Assembly: GCA_002497765.1 (NCBI GenBank)
Contig: DAET01000035.1
Location: 777-55,494, forward strand
DNA: 54,718 nt
Reading direction: 5' to 3'
Source of the DNA: Euryarchaeota archaeon UBA486
Lineage (GTDB): Archaea > Thermoplasmatota > Poseidoniia > Poseidoniales > Poseidoniaceae
Shown: piece after piece, positions 1 through 8,201 of the stretch
How positions within the stretch are numbered: position 1 is the stretch's first letter
How the letters are laid out: every line of letters starts with the position of its first letter
The notes under the pieces: model-generated
The model's input: the letters and a program-made list of their open reading frames with translations, nothing else
What the model was told of the DNA's origin: nothing
The model's database searches: none
Program-made: the position numbers and the translations under genes

Positions 1-555
1 AGCCTTCGTGCCGCTCAGGGCTTTGCCTTGGAAGAACGACGGCCGTCTCACCTTCCCGCTGACATCCCGGCTTACCGTCTCGTGGACAAATTGGAAGAGA
101 CCAACCTCTCAGAGGCCAAGCTCCATCAGGCCGCTGTGCTGGCGCTTTCCTGGAGTCGCGCATGGAATGGAGGTGGCGCTCATGGCACGGTCTATAGCGT
201 CAAACCCGCCCAAGTCTCAAAGTCCGCCCAAACGGGTGAATTCGTCGGCAAGGGTGCCTTTGTGATTCGTGGCCAGCGCACCTGGTACAAGGACATGGAC
301 GTGCGCATCGGCATCGGCATCATCGCTGTGAACGGTGTTCCGATGGTGGTCAGCGGCACCCCGGACCACATCCAAGCCGTGTGCCCGCGCTACGCCATCC
401 TCTCGCCGGGCATGACCAAGAAAGACCAACTGGCCAACGCCATCTACCGCAACACCGGCCTCTCAACCGACGATTTGCTCGCAGCCCTCCCGGGTGCCAG
501 CGACGTCATCGACGAGCACGGCATGCTCACGCCACCTGCTTCGGAGGAAGAATGA
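1..555 (+). CDS. RqcH/NFACT-family protein, C-terminal part (5' truncated)
   Basis: The reading frame is open from the first base, so the gene begins outside the window and only its last ~184 residues are here. The core stretch with KGAFVIRGQRTWYKDMDVR matches the NFACT-R (DUF814) domain of archaeal RqcH/Tae2 proteins. These bind the large ribosomal subunit carrying a stalled nascent chain and take part in ribosome-associated quality control. The N-terminal NFACT-N and coiled-coil regions lie upstream, unseen. The TTG at 28 is not a credible start because it falls inside the conserved domain region. The stop overlaps the next gene in an ATGA arrangement, so the two are probably co-transcribed. 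The family call is fairly firm; the exact role is by homology. Confidence 0.8.
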   Translation, partial: SLRAAQGFALEERRPSHLPADIPAYRLVDKLEETNLSEAKLHQAAVLALSWSRAWNGGGAHGTVYSVKPAQVSKSAQTGEFVGKGAFVIRGQRTWYKDMDVRIGIGIIAVNGVPMVVSGTPDHIQAVCPRYAILSPGMTKKDQLANAIYRNTGLSTDDLLAALPGASDVIDEHGMLTPPASEEE

Positions 556-1196
556 TGCACGAAGACCAACGTTCGGACGGTTCCATGTGGGACCGTCGTT
601 TTGCAGAACCTGTCTACGCCTACGGAAAGGAACCCAATGCCTGGCTCAAAGCCTGCATCGGTGAACTCTCACCTGAGCCCAACCCAGCGGCGTTGTTTCC
701 GGCGGACGGCGAGGGACGAAACGCGGTCTGGGCGGCGTGCGAAGGCTGGTCTGCCACGGTGTTTGACCTGTCGGTGGAGGGCAAGAAAAAGTGTGAGCAA
801 CTTGCCGGTGAGCACGGTGTTTCGGTGGCCTACGACGTGGACGACCTCGTGGCACGAGACTTTCCCGAAAGCCACTACGGCTTGATCGCCTGCTCGTGGT
901 TCCACACCCCGCCTGCCATCCGCAAGAAGCACATGCCGAGGATGTTGCACGCCCTGGCCCCTGGCGGCCACTTTGTTATGGAAGGCTACCACAAAACCCA
1001 GCTTCCGCTCACGAGTGGTGGGCCAAAATCGCTGGATTTGTTGTTTGACCTCGACGAGGTCCTCAAAGAGTTGACCGGACCGCTCGCTCCGTCCATGCGC
1101 ATCATCCGAGCCAGCGTGGAGGAAACCGAACTTGACGAATCCGACCTTCATCGAGGCGTCGCCAAGGTCGTCCGGTTCCATCTCCAGCGTACGTGA
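552..1196 (+). CDS. Class I SAM-dependent methyltransferase
   Basis: A 214-residue soluble protein. It starts MMHEDQRSDGSMWDRRFAEP, a TehB/thiopurine-methyltransferase-like opening (M-W-D-x-R-F). A degenerate motif I follows (FPADGEGRNAVWAA), then FDLSVEGKKKCEQLA as the acidic motif II strand, a DFPESHYGLIACSW motif IV segment and APGGHFVMEG as post-motif strand 5. This is the usual order of a Rossmann-fold methyltransferase. The substrate cannot be read from sequence; TehB-like relatives methylate small metalloids or thiols, and the ArsC-like neighbour just downstream is compatible with that. Either of two adjacent ATGs (552 or 555) could start it. It overlaps the RqcH stop by 4 bases, suggesting translational coupling. 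Confidence 0.75.
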   Translation: MMHEDQRSDGSMWDRRFAEPVYAYGKEPNAWLKACIGELSPEPNPAALFPADGEGRNAVWAACEGWSATVFDLSVEGKKKCEQLAGEHGVSVAYDVDDLVARDFPESHYGLIACSWFHTPPAIRKKHMPRMLHALAPGGHFVMEGYHKTQLPLTSGGPKSLDLLFDLDEVLKELTGPLAPSMRIIRASVEETELDESDLHRGVAKVVRFHLQRT

Positions 1197-1206
1197 ATGG
1201 CCCGCA

Positions 1207-1224
1207 CCCCCAAATCATAGGGGG
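1207..1224. terminator. GC hairpin between methyltransferase and ArsC-like gene
   Basis: CCCCC and GGGGG arms are separated by 8 AT-rich bases, 11 nt after the methyltransferase stop. It could form a small hairpin at the transcript end. No T tract follows, so a terminator role is only a guess. It resembles, but does not match, the C5-GTA-G5 repeats at 18932 and 24336. Confidence 0.3.
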
Positions 1225-1282
1225 CCCTGTGATTCCACCTATGTGCCTGCACCAATGGTTTGATTCATGTTGTTCATGTGGC

Positions 1283-1609
1283 ATGGCCATGCGATTCTAC
1301 CACAACCCACGCTGCTCGAAATCCCGCCAGGCCCTGGCCCTGCTTGAAGAGCGAGGCGCTAAGGTGGAGATTATCCGCTACTTGGACGACGGTATCTTGG
1401 AAGATGACCTGCTGTTGTTGGCCTCGCTGGACGGTATCGTTCGCAAAAAAGAAGCCGGCGCAGAAGCGATGGCTATCTTGCATTCTGTAGATGACGTGGC
1501 GGCGCTGCTCAAGGCTCAGCCGAAGGTGCTCGAACGTCCGGTCCTGATAGCAAACGGTCAAGCCGTCATCGGCAGGCCACCCGAAGACATTCTCCAACTC
1601 GTTGAGTAA
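1283..1609 (+). CDS. ArsC-family (glutaredoxin-like) reductase
   Basis: A 108-residue single-domain protein of the ArsC/Spx thioredoxin-fold family. The N-terminus carries the active-site signature FYHNPRCSKSRQAL, with the nucleophilic Cys at residue 10. The C-terminal half has the family's ERPVLIANGQAVIGRPPE segment. Canonical members reduce arsenate with glutathione and glutaredoxin, but many short relatives (YfgD/YffB types) have no proven arsenate activity and archaea usually lack glutathione, so the substrate is open. The start is set by the ATG directly before the conserved beta-strand; an AT-rich TTTGATTC box lies about 22 nt upstream. It converges on the thiolase gene with 8 bases between stops. 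Confidence 0.8.
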   Translation: MAMRFYHNPRCSKSRQALALLEERGAKVEIIRYLDDGILEDDLLLLASLDGIVRKKEAGAEAMAILHSVDDVAALLKAQPKVLERPVLIANGQAVIGRPPEDILQLVE

Positions 1610-1617
1610 GCTAAGGC

Positions 1618-2814
1618 TCACTCAGCGCTACGAACATACATGGCAACGGCGTTTCCGCCGCCGAGGCACAAGGTCACAATGCCCGATGTTGCCTCGAGGC
1701 GGCGCATGACGCCCAGCATGGTGATGAGACAACGCGTACCGCTGGCACCGAGCGGGTGGCCCACGCTGACCGCCCCGCCGTGCAGGTTGAAGCGGTCATT
1801 TGGAATGCCAACTTCTTGTGCCACAGCGCACGAGGCTGAGGCGAAGGCTTCGTTGTGCTCGTACACGTCCACGTCGAGCACGTCGAGGTTGTTGCGCTCC
1901 AAGAGCGACTTGACCGCAGGGATGGGAGCGGACATGACACGAGCGGGCTCAACACCGGAGGTGCAGTAGTCTTCGATGGTGGCGATGATCTCCCAGCCTT
2001 GGGCTTTGGCGAAGGCTGCTTCAGCGACAAGTACGGCACTGGCACCATCGTTGAGGGTGCTGGCGTTGCCGGCGGTCACCGCTCCTTCACGGTCAAACAC
2101 GGGACGAAGAGCTGCTAGGGATTCGGCCGTGGTCCCGCCACGAACGCCTTCATCGGTGCTCAAAACGACAGGGTCGCCTCGGCGCTGCGGTATCTCCACG
2201 GGGAAGGTTTCCCAATCGAACCAGCCGTTGGCCCAGGCGTCTGCAGCCCGTTGTTGGCTTCGAGCCGCAAAGGCGTCCATGGCGGCTCGGTCAATGTTGC
2301 ACTCCTTGGCAACGGTTTCACCGGTGGTTCCCATGTGAACGTCGTTGTACACGTCCCACAGACCGTCGTGAATCATGGAGTCAACGAGCGTGGAATTACC
2401 CATTTTGGCGCCCTTACGCTGCCCCATCAAGAGTTGAGGGGCGTTGGACATGCTTTCCATGCCGCCTGCGATGATGGCCTTGTACTCGCCTGCTCGAATG
2501 CTGTTGGCCGCCATCATGGCCGCCTTGAGCGATGAGCCGCAGACCTTGTTGATGGTGGCACACGGTGTTGAGACTGGCAGGCCGGCGCCCAAGGCCACTT
2601 GACGAGCCGGATTTTGGCCGGCACCGGCCTGGAGGACTTGGCCGAAGAGCACCTCGTCAATCACACCCGAGGAGGGGTCGACCTCAGCCCGAGCCAACAA
2701 TTCCTTAACGGTCAAGACACCCAAATCCACGGCTGACATGGAGGCGTAGGCCCCCATGAATTTCCCGATGGGCGTCCGTGCAACAGCACAAATCACGGCT
2801 TGGGGTTGAGGCAT
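1618..2814 (-). CDS. Acetyl-CoA C-acetyltransferase (thiolase)
   Basis: A 398-residue protein of typical thiolase II length. All catalytic elements are visible: the nucleophile Cys in INKVCGSSLKA, the HNEAFA loop, the GHPLGASGTR histidine motif and the C-terminal CLGGGNAVA cysteine/glycine motif. It interconverts two acetyl-CoA with acetoacetyl-CoA and CoA. In archaea this feeds the mevalonate/isoprenoid pathway, in line with ether lipids and the carotenoid genes later in this window, or serves in beta-oxidation. The start chosen (MPQPQAVICAVARTPIG) is where the family begins. A TTGAAAGT box 26 nt upstream on the minus strand supports a leaderless transcript. It is divergent from RNase PH. 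Confidence 0.93.
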   Translation of the reverse strand: MPQPQAVICAVARTPIGKFMGAYASMSAVDLGVLTVKELLARAEVDPSSGVIDEVLFGQVLQAGAGQNPARQVALGAGLPVSTPCATINKVCGSSLKAAMMAANSIRAGEYKAIIAGGMESMSNAPQLLMGQRKGAKMGNSTLVDSMIHDGLWDVYNDVHMGTTGETVAKECNIDRAAMDAFAARSQQRAADAWANGWFDWETFPVEIPQRRGDPVVLSTDEGVRGGTTAESLAALRPVFDREGAVTAGNASTLNDGASAVLVAEAAFAKAQGWEIIATIEDYCTSGVEPARVMSAPIPAVKSLLERNNLDVLDVDVYEHNEAFASASCAVAQEVGIPNDRFNLHGGAVSVGHPLGASGTRCLITMLGVMRRLEATSGIVTLCLGGGNAVAMYVRSAE

Positions 2815-2835
2815 GAAAAGATGGAGTGGAAGACA

Positions 2836-2843
2836 CACTTTCA
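2836..2843 (-). promoter_or_regulatory. TATA-like box of the thiolase gene
   Basis: TTGAAAGT on the minus strand is centred about 26 nt before the thiolase ATG, the spacing expected if transcription starts at the A of the start codon. The same box type recurs upstream of other leaderless-looking genes in this window. Confidence 0.45.
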
Positions 2844-2907
2844 ACCTGCCCGTGCCGTCGTTTGGTACTTGAGAAGGCTTGATGAAGCCCGCACCGTAGC
2901 CCGCACC

Positions 2908-3732
2908 ATGGCGAAATTCAAAACCGAACTGAACCTTTCCCGAGCCAACGACGAAATGCGAACGCCAGAAGTGACGCTGGACTTCACACCCAACGCCCTT
3001 GCTTCCGTGCTTTACAAGCAAGGCGACACCGTTGTTCTGGCCTGCTGCACCAAAGAAGCACGCCTCCCCGGATGGTTTCCACGCGACGCCACCAAGGGCT
3101 GGGTTCACGCCGAGTATTCCCTGCTTCCCGGTTCTACCGATTCTCGCTTCCGTCGTGAGCGCCGTGGCGCCAAGGGCCGAACGCAGGAAATCGAACGCCT
3201 GATTGCACGTTCCCTCCGTGCCGCCGTTGATTTGGAGGCGCTTGGGCCCATTGCCCTCAACGTGGACTGCGACATCCTGAACGCCGACGGCGGTACCCGA
3301 TGCGCTTCCATCACGGCGGCCAACATCGCTCTTCGCCTCGCCGTGCGCCGACTCATTGCTCAAGGCGTGTGTCTGCCCGTTGACCTGCGGCCAACACCTG
3401 AGGAACGGAAGGAAGGATGGACGCCACCGACCTTGGACGCCCTCGAGCGAGAGAACCACGAGAACACGGTCATCCCCCACGATTTGGCGGCCGTTTCCGT
3501 CGGCTTGATCGACGGCGAGGTCTACCTTGACCTCGACTACGTGCTGGATTCCAACGCCGATGTTGACATGAACGTGATCAAGACCAGCGACGGCAAGTAT
3601 GTCGAGGTCCAGGGAACCGGTGAGGAATCCACGTTCTCCGCCGACGAGTTGGCGGCTTTACTGAAGGGCGCTGATGTCGGGTTTGATGCCCTCTTCGCCT
3701 TCCAAAAGGAAGCGCTCAAGGGCGCTGAATGA
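2908..3732 (+). CDS. rph: RNase PH (bacterial-type)
   Basis: A 274-residue phosphorolytic 3'-to-5' exoribonuclease. It follows bacterial RNase PH, not archaeal exosome Rrp41. Seen in order are SRANDEMRTPEVTLDF, the GDTVVLACC strand, a GW-x-H-AEYSLLPGST block, GRTQEIERLIARSLRA and DADGGTR-type phosphate-binding residues (NADGGTRCASI). A metal-binding LDLDYVLDSNADVDMNV segment and EVQGTGEESTF complete it. RNase PH trims extra nucleotides from tRNA 3' ends, and a tRNA-Phe gene lies 87 bases downstream. Unusual: about 25 extra residues, rich in Glu, Arg and Pro, separate the DGGTR half from the VAAVSVG-type strand. The start is the ATG before KFKTELNLSRAND; a CTTGATGA box lies about 26 nt upstream. 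Confidence 0.92.
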   Translation: MAKFKTELNLSRANDEMRTPEVTLDFTPNALASVLYKQGDTVVLACCTKEARLPGWFPRDATKGWVHAEYSLLPGSTDSRFRRERRGAKGRTQEIERLIARSLRAAVDLEALGPIALNVDCDILNADGGTRCASITAANIALRLAVRRLIAQGVCLPVDLRPTPEERKEGWTPPTLDALERENHENTVIPHDLAAVSVGLIDGEVYLDLDYVLDSNADVDMNVIKTSDGKYVEVQGTGEESTFSADELAALLKGADVGFDALFAFQKEALKGAE

Positions 3733-3787
3733 TTCATGTCTCGCCCCTTGGCCGGTGAGAAAGCGCTGGTGCCGTGAGCGGAAGGCT

Positions 3788-3796
3788 TGATATGGC
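3788..3796 (+). promoter_or_regulatory. TATA-like box of tRNA-Phe
   Basis: The sequence TTGATATGG is centred about 28 nt upstream of the first base of the mature tRNA, where an archaeal TATA box is expected. Confidence 0.45.
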
Positions 3797-3819
3797 GAGG
3801 GCATTGGCCAACCTTGCAC

Positions 3820-3895
3820 GGGTCAGTAGCTTAGTTGGGAGAGCGCGGCACTGAAGATGCCGAGGTCGCTGGTTCAAGTCCGGCCTGACCCACCA
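3820..3895 (+). tRNA. tRNA-Phe (GAA)
   Basis: The cloverleaf folds by hand. Acceptor stem GGGTCAG pairs with CTGACCC (3885-3891). The anticodon stem CGGCA/TGCCG encloses loop CTGAAGA with anticodon GAA at 3853-3855. The T-arm is GCTGG-TTCAAGT-CCGGC, followed by discriminator A and a genomically encoded CCA (3893-3895). There is no intron in the anticodon loop. The encoded CCA means CCA-adding enzyme is not strictly needed for this tRNA. Confidence 0.95.
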
Positions 3896-3934
3896 ACCGT
3901 TGCCTCCAGCGTGCGAAGCAGCCGACCAACATAG

Positions 3935-3946
3935 ATTCTATAGAAT
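3935..3946. repeat. TTCTATAGAA palindrome, copy 1 (intergenic)
   Basis: ATTCTATAGAAT, a perfect 12-bp palindrome, lies between tRNA-Phe and the downstream membrane-protein gene. The 10-bp core occurs four times in the window (see the copies at 19435, 30081 and 53991). Confidence 0.5.
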
Positions 3947-4016
3947 GGATGTTATGGCTTAGGAATTCGTCGAACTCCTGAGGAGCATTCTTGAACTGGT
4001 GCGGGTATGCAAGTTC

Positions 4017-6137
4017 ATGGCGAAGGACGAGGGCTCCCCATCCGACGCCAACGACTCGCACGACGACCATGCCAAGGCCAAGGACCGTGAGAGCAAGGAA
4101 TTGCAAGAAATTCGGCAACGTCGACAAGGCGGCGGTCGCATGTTCCTCTCAAAGATTGAGGATTTTGTTCTTCTGGGCGGCGTCGCTTACGGCATCCTGT
4201 TCGCTCTGCTGCTGTTTTCCATGTCCTCGGGCATGTTGGGCAACTCAACCACGCTTGACCACACGGCCTCGACCACCTTCCTTGACATCGGCGACGAGTG
4301 CACTGAAATCACCGATGAACCTTGGCTCAACATCTTCCCCGACCCCGACCAGGAGTTGTTTTCCATTGCCGGCCACAACCTGCCCAACGGTGAAGCCTAC
4401 CTCAATTACACGTTCTTTTCCCACATCAATGATGACACGAAGGCACTGGTTGAGGACGCCTACGGGTCCAATGAAACAATTCGCACCATCAACAAAGCCG
4501 ACAGAAGCAACGGACGAGCGTACTTCAAAGCCCCGTATTCTGAACTTCCCGAAGGCCACTATGAACTTGAGTTCAAAGTGACCGTTTACGAAGAGCGCAA
4601 CACCTCCTCAACCGTGGTTATGGAGACCATTTCCAAGAGCGTGGAGTTTGAACATGACATCACCAAGGAAACGCTCGCCTTCCTCCCCTTTGTCAACGAT
4701 GACGAACACTCCGAGGTTCGGATTGAGGACGCTGGACCTCGCTCCTGCTGGACGGTGCAAGACCTCGGCGACTGGGGCTACATCCTGATGGGTGCTGAGT
4801 TGGGCGGCGGCCGTGAAACCGCCATGTTGACCGGTGGTGCGGCCGGCATTCCAGCTTGGTGGATGGCCTTCATCTCCCTCTCGCTTTCCCTGATCACGTT
4901 GCTCATCATCTACCCGGTGATGTACAAAATCTACCACCAAGAAGCGGACGACATTCTCTCCCGCGCCCACATCAACCGGCTGGTCGAGGACACCGTCTAC
5001 AATGTGAGTGACCAGCTCTCCATCGACGTGGACGACGACCTGTTCAAAACCGAAGTCAGAGAACTTTCGATTGACATCATGGTCGCCTACAAGAACACCG
5101 AAAACACCCTTTCTGACGGCGCAGAAGTCCGTGCAGAACTCCTTCGCAACCTGCTGGAGGAGTTCGCCATCTTCCGTGTGTACAAACCCGTTCAACTCAA
5201 TGTCAGGGCGATTGGTGACGGAGCGAACATCGACTTTGACTCGGGCGTTGGCATCGGGGCTCGCGGAGAGGAAGCCGACCTCAACGTCGAGCAACAGGAC
5301 TACTCGAGTTTCTTCTCGGAGCTCCACTCGCTCTCCCGCATTGAAGACGATGTCCGGGACAGTCTCGACTTGTTTTTCACCCGACGTTCAGATGTTGAAA
5401 TGACCGGAGCCGTTGTCACCAGCGACGACCGTGTGGTCTTCGTCTCCGTTTTGTTCCGGCCCACGCAGCGTTTTGCATGGTTGCGATTCAACAAAACCTC
5501 GACCCAGATCAAGGACGAACTGTACCGGTTCATCCACGAACGAAACGAAGACCTCCTCGGCGCCCAGGAACTGGTCGTCAAGACGCGCAATGAAGTTTCT
5601 ACACTGGCCGACCGCTCGGGTGCAGGACGCGTTGAACGCCGTTCACAAACCGACGACGAGCGCATTGTGGCCGTGGCCAAACAGGACGGGCTCGGTGGCC
5701 GTGTACTCCAAACGAAATTCCTCGGCGACACGCTCTCAACCGTGGAATACATGGCCAACGAGAAGCGTGAAATGATCAACAAGTGGGGTTTCTGGGGCCT
5801 GATTTTCTTTGTCTGGATTCCGTTCATGGCCTCGGGCGTCCTGGTCGGCGCCATGCTCGGTCTCCTGTCCCGCATGCAGTTCATGCGGGTGCTTCTCGCG
5901 ACCCTCATCGGTGGCTCCATCGCTTCGGTCACGTGGGCTTACACCGCCGAGGGCATCGTGAAATTCATGCACCAGTACAAGCTTGAAGTCTTCATTCCCT
6001 TGGTCATCGGTGTCTTCATTCTCATGGCTGTTCTTCACATCCGCTCAACGAAAATGCGCCGTCAGACCGAGTTGTTTGAGGACACACTGCTGGACAACTT
6101 CCACGCCGACATCATCGCCAAATACGGCGACCAGTAG
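4017..6137 (+). CDS. Multi-pass membrane protein with C-terminal small-multidrug-export-like domain
   Basis: A 706-residue membrane protein of unknown function. The N-terminal ~45 residues are charged and cytoplasmic. TM1 is at ~50-72, then an external domain of ~200 residues contains acidic beta-rich segments. TM2 (~277-301) leads to a large soluble, presumably cytoplasmic, acidic domain (~302-585). A helical triplet follows at ~589-616, 622-643 and 658-675. The segment around WGFWGLIFFVWIPFMASGVL resembles the Sm_multidrug_ex (PF06695) signature (FxxxIPxPxTGxxxGA), but without the Pro-Gly-Thr-Gly stretch, so transport is uncertain. ATG 4017 is preferred over GTG 3999 because a CTTGAACT box sits ~26 nt upstream. 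It probably shares a transcript with the Mog gene 8 bases downstream. Confidence 0.7.
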   Translation: MAKDEGSPSDANDSHDDHAKAKDRESKELQEIRQRRQGGGRMFLSKIEDFVLLGGVAYGILFALLLFSMSSGMLGNSTTLDHTASTTFLDIGDECTEITDEPWLNIFPDPDQELFSIAGHNLPNGEAYLNYTFFSHINDDTKALVEDAYGSNETIRTINKADRSNGRAYFKAPYSELPEGHYELEFKVTVYEERNTSSTVVMETISKSVEFEHDITKETLAFLPFVNDDEHSEVRIEDAGPRSCWTVQDLGDWGYILMGAELGGGRETAMLTGGAAGIPAWWMAFISLSLSLITLLIIYPVMYKIYHQEADDILSRAHINRLVEDTVYNVSDQLSIDVDDDLFKTEVRELSIDIMVAYKNTENTLSDGAEVRAELLRNLLEEFAIFRVYKPVQLNVRAIGDGANIDFDSGVGIGARGEEADLNVEQQDYSSFFSELHSLSRIEDDVRDSLDLFFTRRSDVEMTGAVVTSDDRVVFVSVLFRPTQRFAWLRFNKTSTQIKDELYRFIHERNEDLLGAQELVVKTRNEVSTLADRSGAGRVERRSQTDDERIVAVAKQDGLGGRVLQTKFLGDTLSTVEYMANEKREMINKWGFWGLIFFVWIPFMASGVLVGAMLGLLSRMQFMRVLLATLIGGSIASVTWAYTAEGIVKFMHQYKLEVFIPLVIGVFILMAVLHIRSTKMRRQTELFEDTLLDNFHADIIAKYGDQ

Positions 6138-6145
6138 GTGAGTTC

Positions 6146-6727
6146 ATGGAGGCCATCACGTCGTTTCAAGGCCGCGACGGCCACGTTGGCGACCCCGTTC
6201 GGCTCGGCATCGTCACCGTCAGCGACCGGGCCAGCCGAGGCGAGTACAAGGACGAGGGGGGGCCCGCCATCCTGGCCTTTTTCCAAGACGCCATCCAAAG
6301 CCCGTGGACAGCCGTTTATCGATGCGTTCCCGACGAACGCGACGCCGTGGAAGCAGCGCTGATTGACCTCGCGGACAAGGAGCAGTGCAGCGTGGTTGTC
6401 ACCACGGGCGGCACCGGGCCAGCCCAAAGGGACATCACGCCTGAAGCCACCGAGGCGGTGTGTGGCCGCATGATGCCTGGATTCGGCGAACAAATGCGAG
6501 CCATCTCACTGAAGTATGTCCCGACCGCCATCCTCTCCCGACAAGTTGGTGGGTTGCGAGGGCAGTGCCTCATCTTCAACCTCCCCGGACGACCGAAGTC
6601 CATTCGTGAAACCATCGATGAGGTATGGAAAGCAGTACCGTACTGCGTTGACCTGATGGGCGGGCCGTACATGGACATGGACGCCAGCGTCTGCGATGCG
6701 TTCCGTCCGCCCGCTGCCCGCCGCTAA
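6146..6727 (+). CDS. mog: Molybdopterin adenylyltransferase (MoaB/Mog family)
   Basis: A 193-residue MPT-binding-domain protein. It opens with the family strand RLGIVTVSDRASRGEYKDEG, then shows the nucleotide/MPT-binding loop VVTTGGTGPAQRDITPEA and the second signature LIFNLPGRPKSIRET. Mog-type enzymes adenylylate molybdopterin using ATP before molybdate (or tungstate) insertion. Here about 14 residues precede the first strand, slightly longer than usual. The start is supported by a GGTGA ribosome-binding sequence six bases before the ATG. No other molybdenum-cofactor gene is in the window, so pathway context comes from family knowledge only. Confidence 0.9.
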   Translation: MEAITSFQGRDGHVGDPVRLGIVTVSDRASRGEYKDEGGPAILAFFQDAIQSPWTAVYRCVPDERDAVEAALIDLADKEQCSVVVTTGGTGPAQRDITPEATEAVCGRMMPGFGEQMRAISLKYVPTAILSRQVGGLRGQCLIFNLPGRPKSIRETIDEVWKAVPYCVDLMGGPYMDMDASVCDAFRPPAARR

Positions 6728-6791
6728 ACGGCTGTTGACCCCCACATCATGTTCATGAGCCGAACACCGCTCGCGTAGTTGAGAGAGCAAC

Positions 6792-8201
6792 ATGACCGGC
6801 AACATCCTGATTCACGGCGCAACGATGGTCCTCCCCGGTGAAACCGGTGTAGGTGATTTGAGAATCCGAGGCGGACTCATTGAGAGTATCGCACTGGGCG
6901 AGACCCTCGAGCCCATGGATGACGAGTTGTTCGTCGACGGGACAGGGCTCCACTTGATGCCCGGCATGATCGACCCTCAAGTCCACTTCAGGGATCCAGG
7001 TCAGCCAGAAAAAGAGGACCTCGGTTCTGGTTCTGCAGCGGCCGTGAGCGGCGGCATCACCTCGTTTCTTGACATGCCCAACAACAAGCCCTCCATCACG
7101 ACGCTGGAAGGGATGAAATCCAAACTCAAGACCGCCTCAGAAAAATGCGTCAACAATTACGGGTTCTTCATCGGCGCCACCCCCGACAATGTCAGCGACC
7201 TGCAGGACGCCGTTGGCACCCCCGATGCGCCCATCGCCATCCCCGGCATTTGCGGCATCAAGATCTTCATGGGTTCCTCCACAGGGACGCTGCTGGTGAA
7301 CGAGCGAGAGGCGCTCGAGCGCATTTTCAACGGCACGGGTGGGCTCATCGCCGTCCACGCTGAGGATGAAAAGCGGATGGACGAACGAAGAGAACTCATT
7401 GAAGGCCGGACCGACATCGCAGCGCACGCCGAATGGCGAGACGACATCACCGCCCTCATCGCCACGCAACTGGCGGTTGAACTCGCACAAGCCTCAGGCC
7501 ACCGCCTGCACGTCCTCCACCTCACGAGCGGCATCGAGGCCGACTGGTTGGATGGCATCACGATGCTTCCTTCAACGGCTACAGGCGATGGCGCCATCAT
7601 CACCACAGAGACCCTACCTCAACACCTAACCTTCGATGAAACCGATGTGGCCCGAGAAGGCACTCGACTGCAAATGAACCCGCCCGTTCGGTACGCCAAG
7701 GACCGGGAGACGCTCTGGATGCAGCTGAAGGCCGGCACCATCCAGTGCATCGCCACCGACCATGCCCCTCACACGCTTGAGGCCAAAGCCCTCGGCTTCC
7801 CAGCGGCTCCCAGCGGCATGCCGGGCGTCGAAACCTCCCTCGCCGTGATGCTCACCCATGCAAAAGCAGGAGCCTGCTCGATTGAAGACGTGGTGAAGTG
7901 GATGTCCACCAACGTGGCCGACTGCTTCAACATGGTCGGCAAGGGGCGCTTGGAGGAAGGCATGGATGGCGACGTCATCCTCGTCGACATGGACACCGTC
8001 CGAACCGTTGAGGACGCCCAGACATGGACACGCGTTGGGTGGAGCCCGTTCAACGGGCGCGACTTGGTGGGCTGGACGCAAGTGACCGTGGTTGCTGGTG
8101 TGCCGGTGTTTGAACGATCACCCGAAACAGGGCCCAAGGGGCGTGTGCTGGTCGAGCCCGGTGCTGCGGGCACCCCACTCATTATGACCCCGTGGTCTTA
8201 G
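6792..8201 (+). CDS. pyrC: Dihydroorotase (class I, amidohydrolase fold)
   Basis: A 469-residue cyclic amidohydrolase acting in pyrimidine biosynthesis (carbamoyl-aspartate to dihydroorotate). Visible signatures are PGMIDPQVHFRDPGQPEKED at the first metal site, GIKIFMGSSTGTL with the lysine that is carboxylated in the family, IAVHAEDE, LHVLHLTSG and CIATDHAPHT with the catalytic Asp. The first metal motif reads Q-V-H instead of H-V-H, so one expected histidine ligand is Gln. I recall the same exchange in some bacterial (Bacteroidetes-like) dihydroorotases, so it need not mean inactivity. Other amidohydrolases (allantoinase, hydantoinase) are less likely given RDPG and ATDHAPHT. It overlaps the convergent M32 gene by 4 bases. 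Confidence 0.85.
   Translation: MTGNILIHGATMVLPGETGVGDLRIRGGLIESIALGETLEPMDDELFVDGTGLHLMPGMIDPQVHFRDPGQPEKEDLGSGSAAAVSGGITSFLDMPNNKPSITTLEGMKSKLKTASEKCVNNYGFFIGATPDNVSDLQDAVGTPDAPIAIPGICGIKIFMGSSTGTLLVNEREALERIFNGTGGLIAVHAEDEKRMDERRELIEGRTDIAAHAEWRDDITALIATQLAVELAQASGHRLHVLHLTSGIEADWLDGITMLPSTATGDGAIITTETLPQHLTFDETDVAREGTRLQMNPPVRYAKDRETLWMQLKAGTIQCIATDHAPHTLEAKALGFPAAPSGMPGVETSLAVMLTHAKAGACSIEDVVKWMSTNVADCFNMVGKGRLEEGMDGDVILVDMDTVRTVEDAQTWTRVGWSPFNGRDLVGWTQVTVVAGVPVFERSPETGPKGRVLVEPGAAGTPLIMTPWS

Noticed and set aside
2908..3732. Archaeal exosome subunit Rrp41
   Set aside because: Motifs match RNase PH along the whole length (SRANDEMR, GRTQEIERLI, EVQGTGEE), not Rrp41.
3896..4016. Integration site at the tRNA-Phe 3' end
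   Set aside because: No integrase, no direct repeat of the tRNA 3' end and ordinary housekeeping context on both sides; the palindrome there recurs elsewhere in the window.
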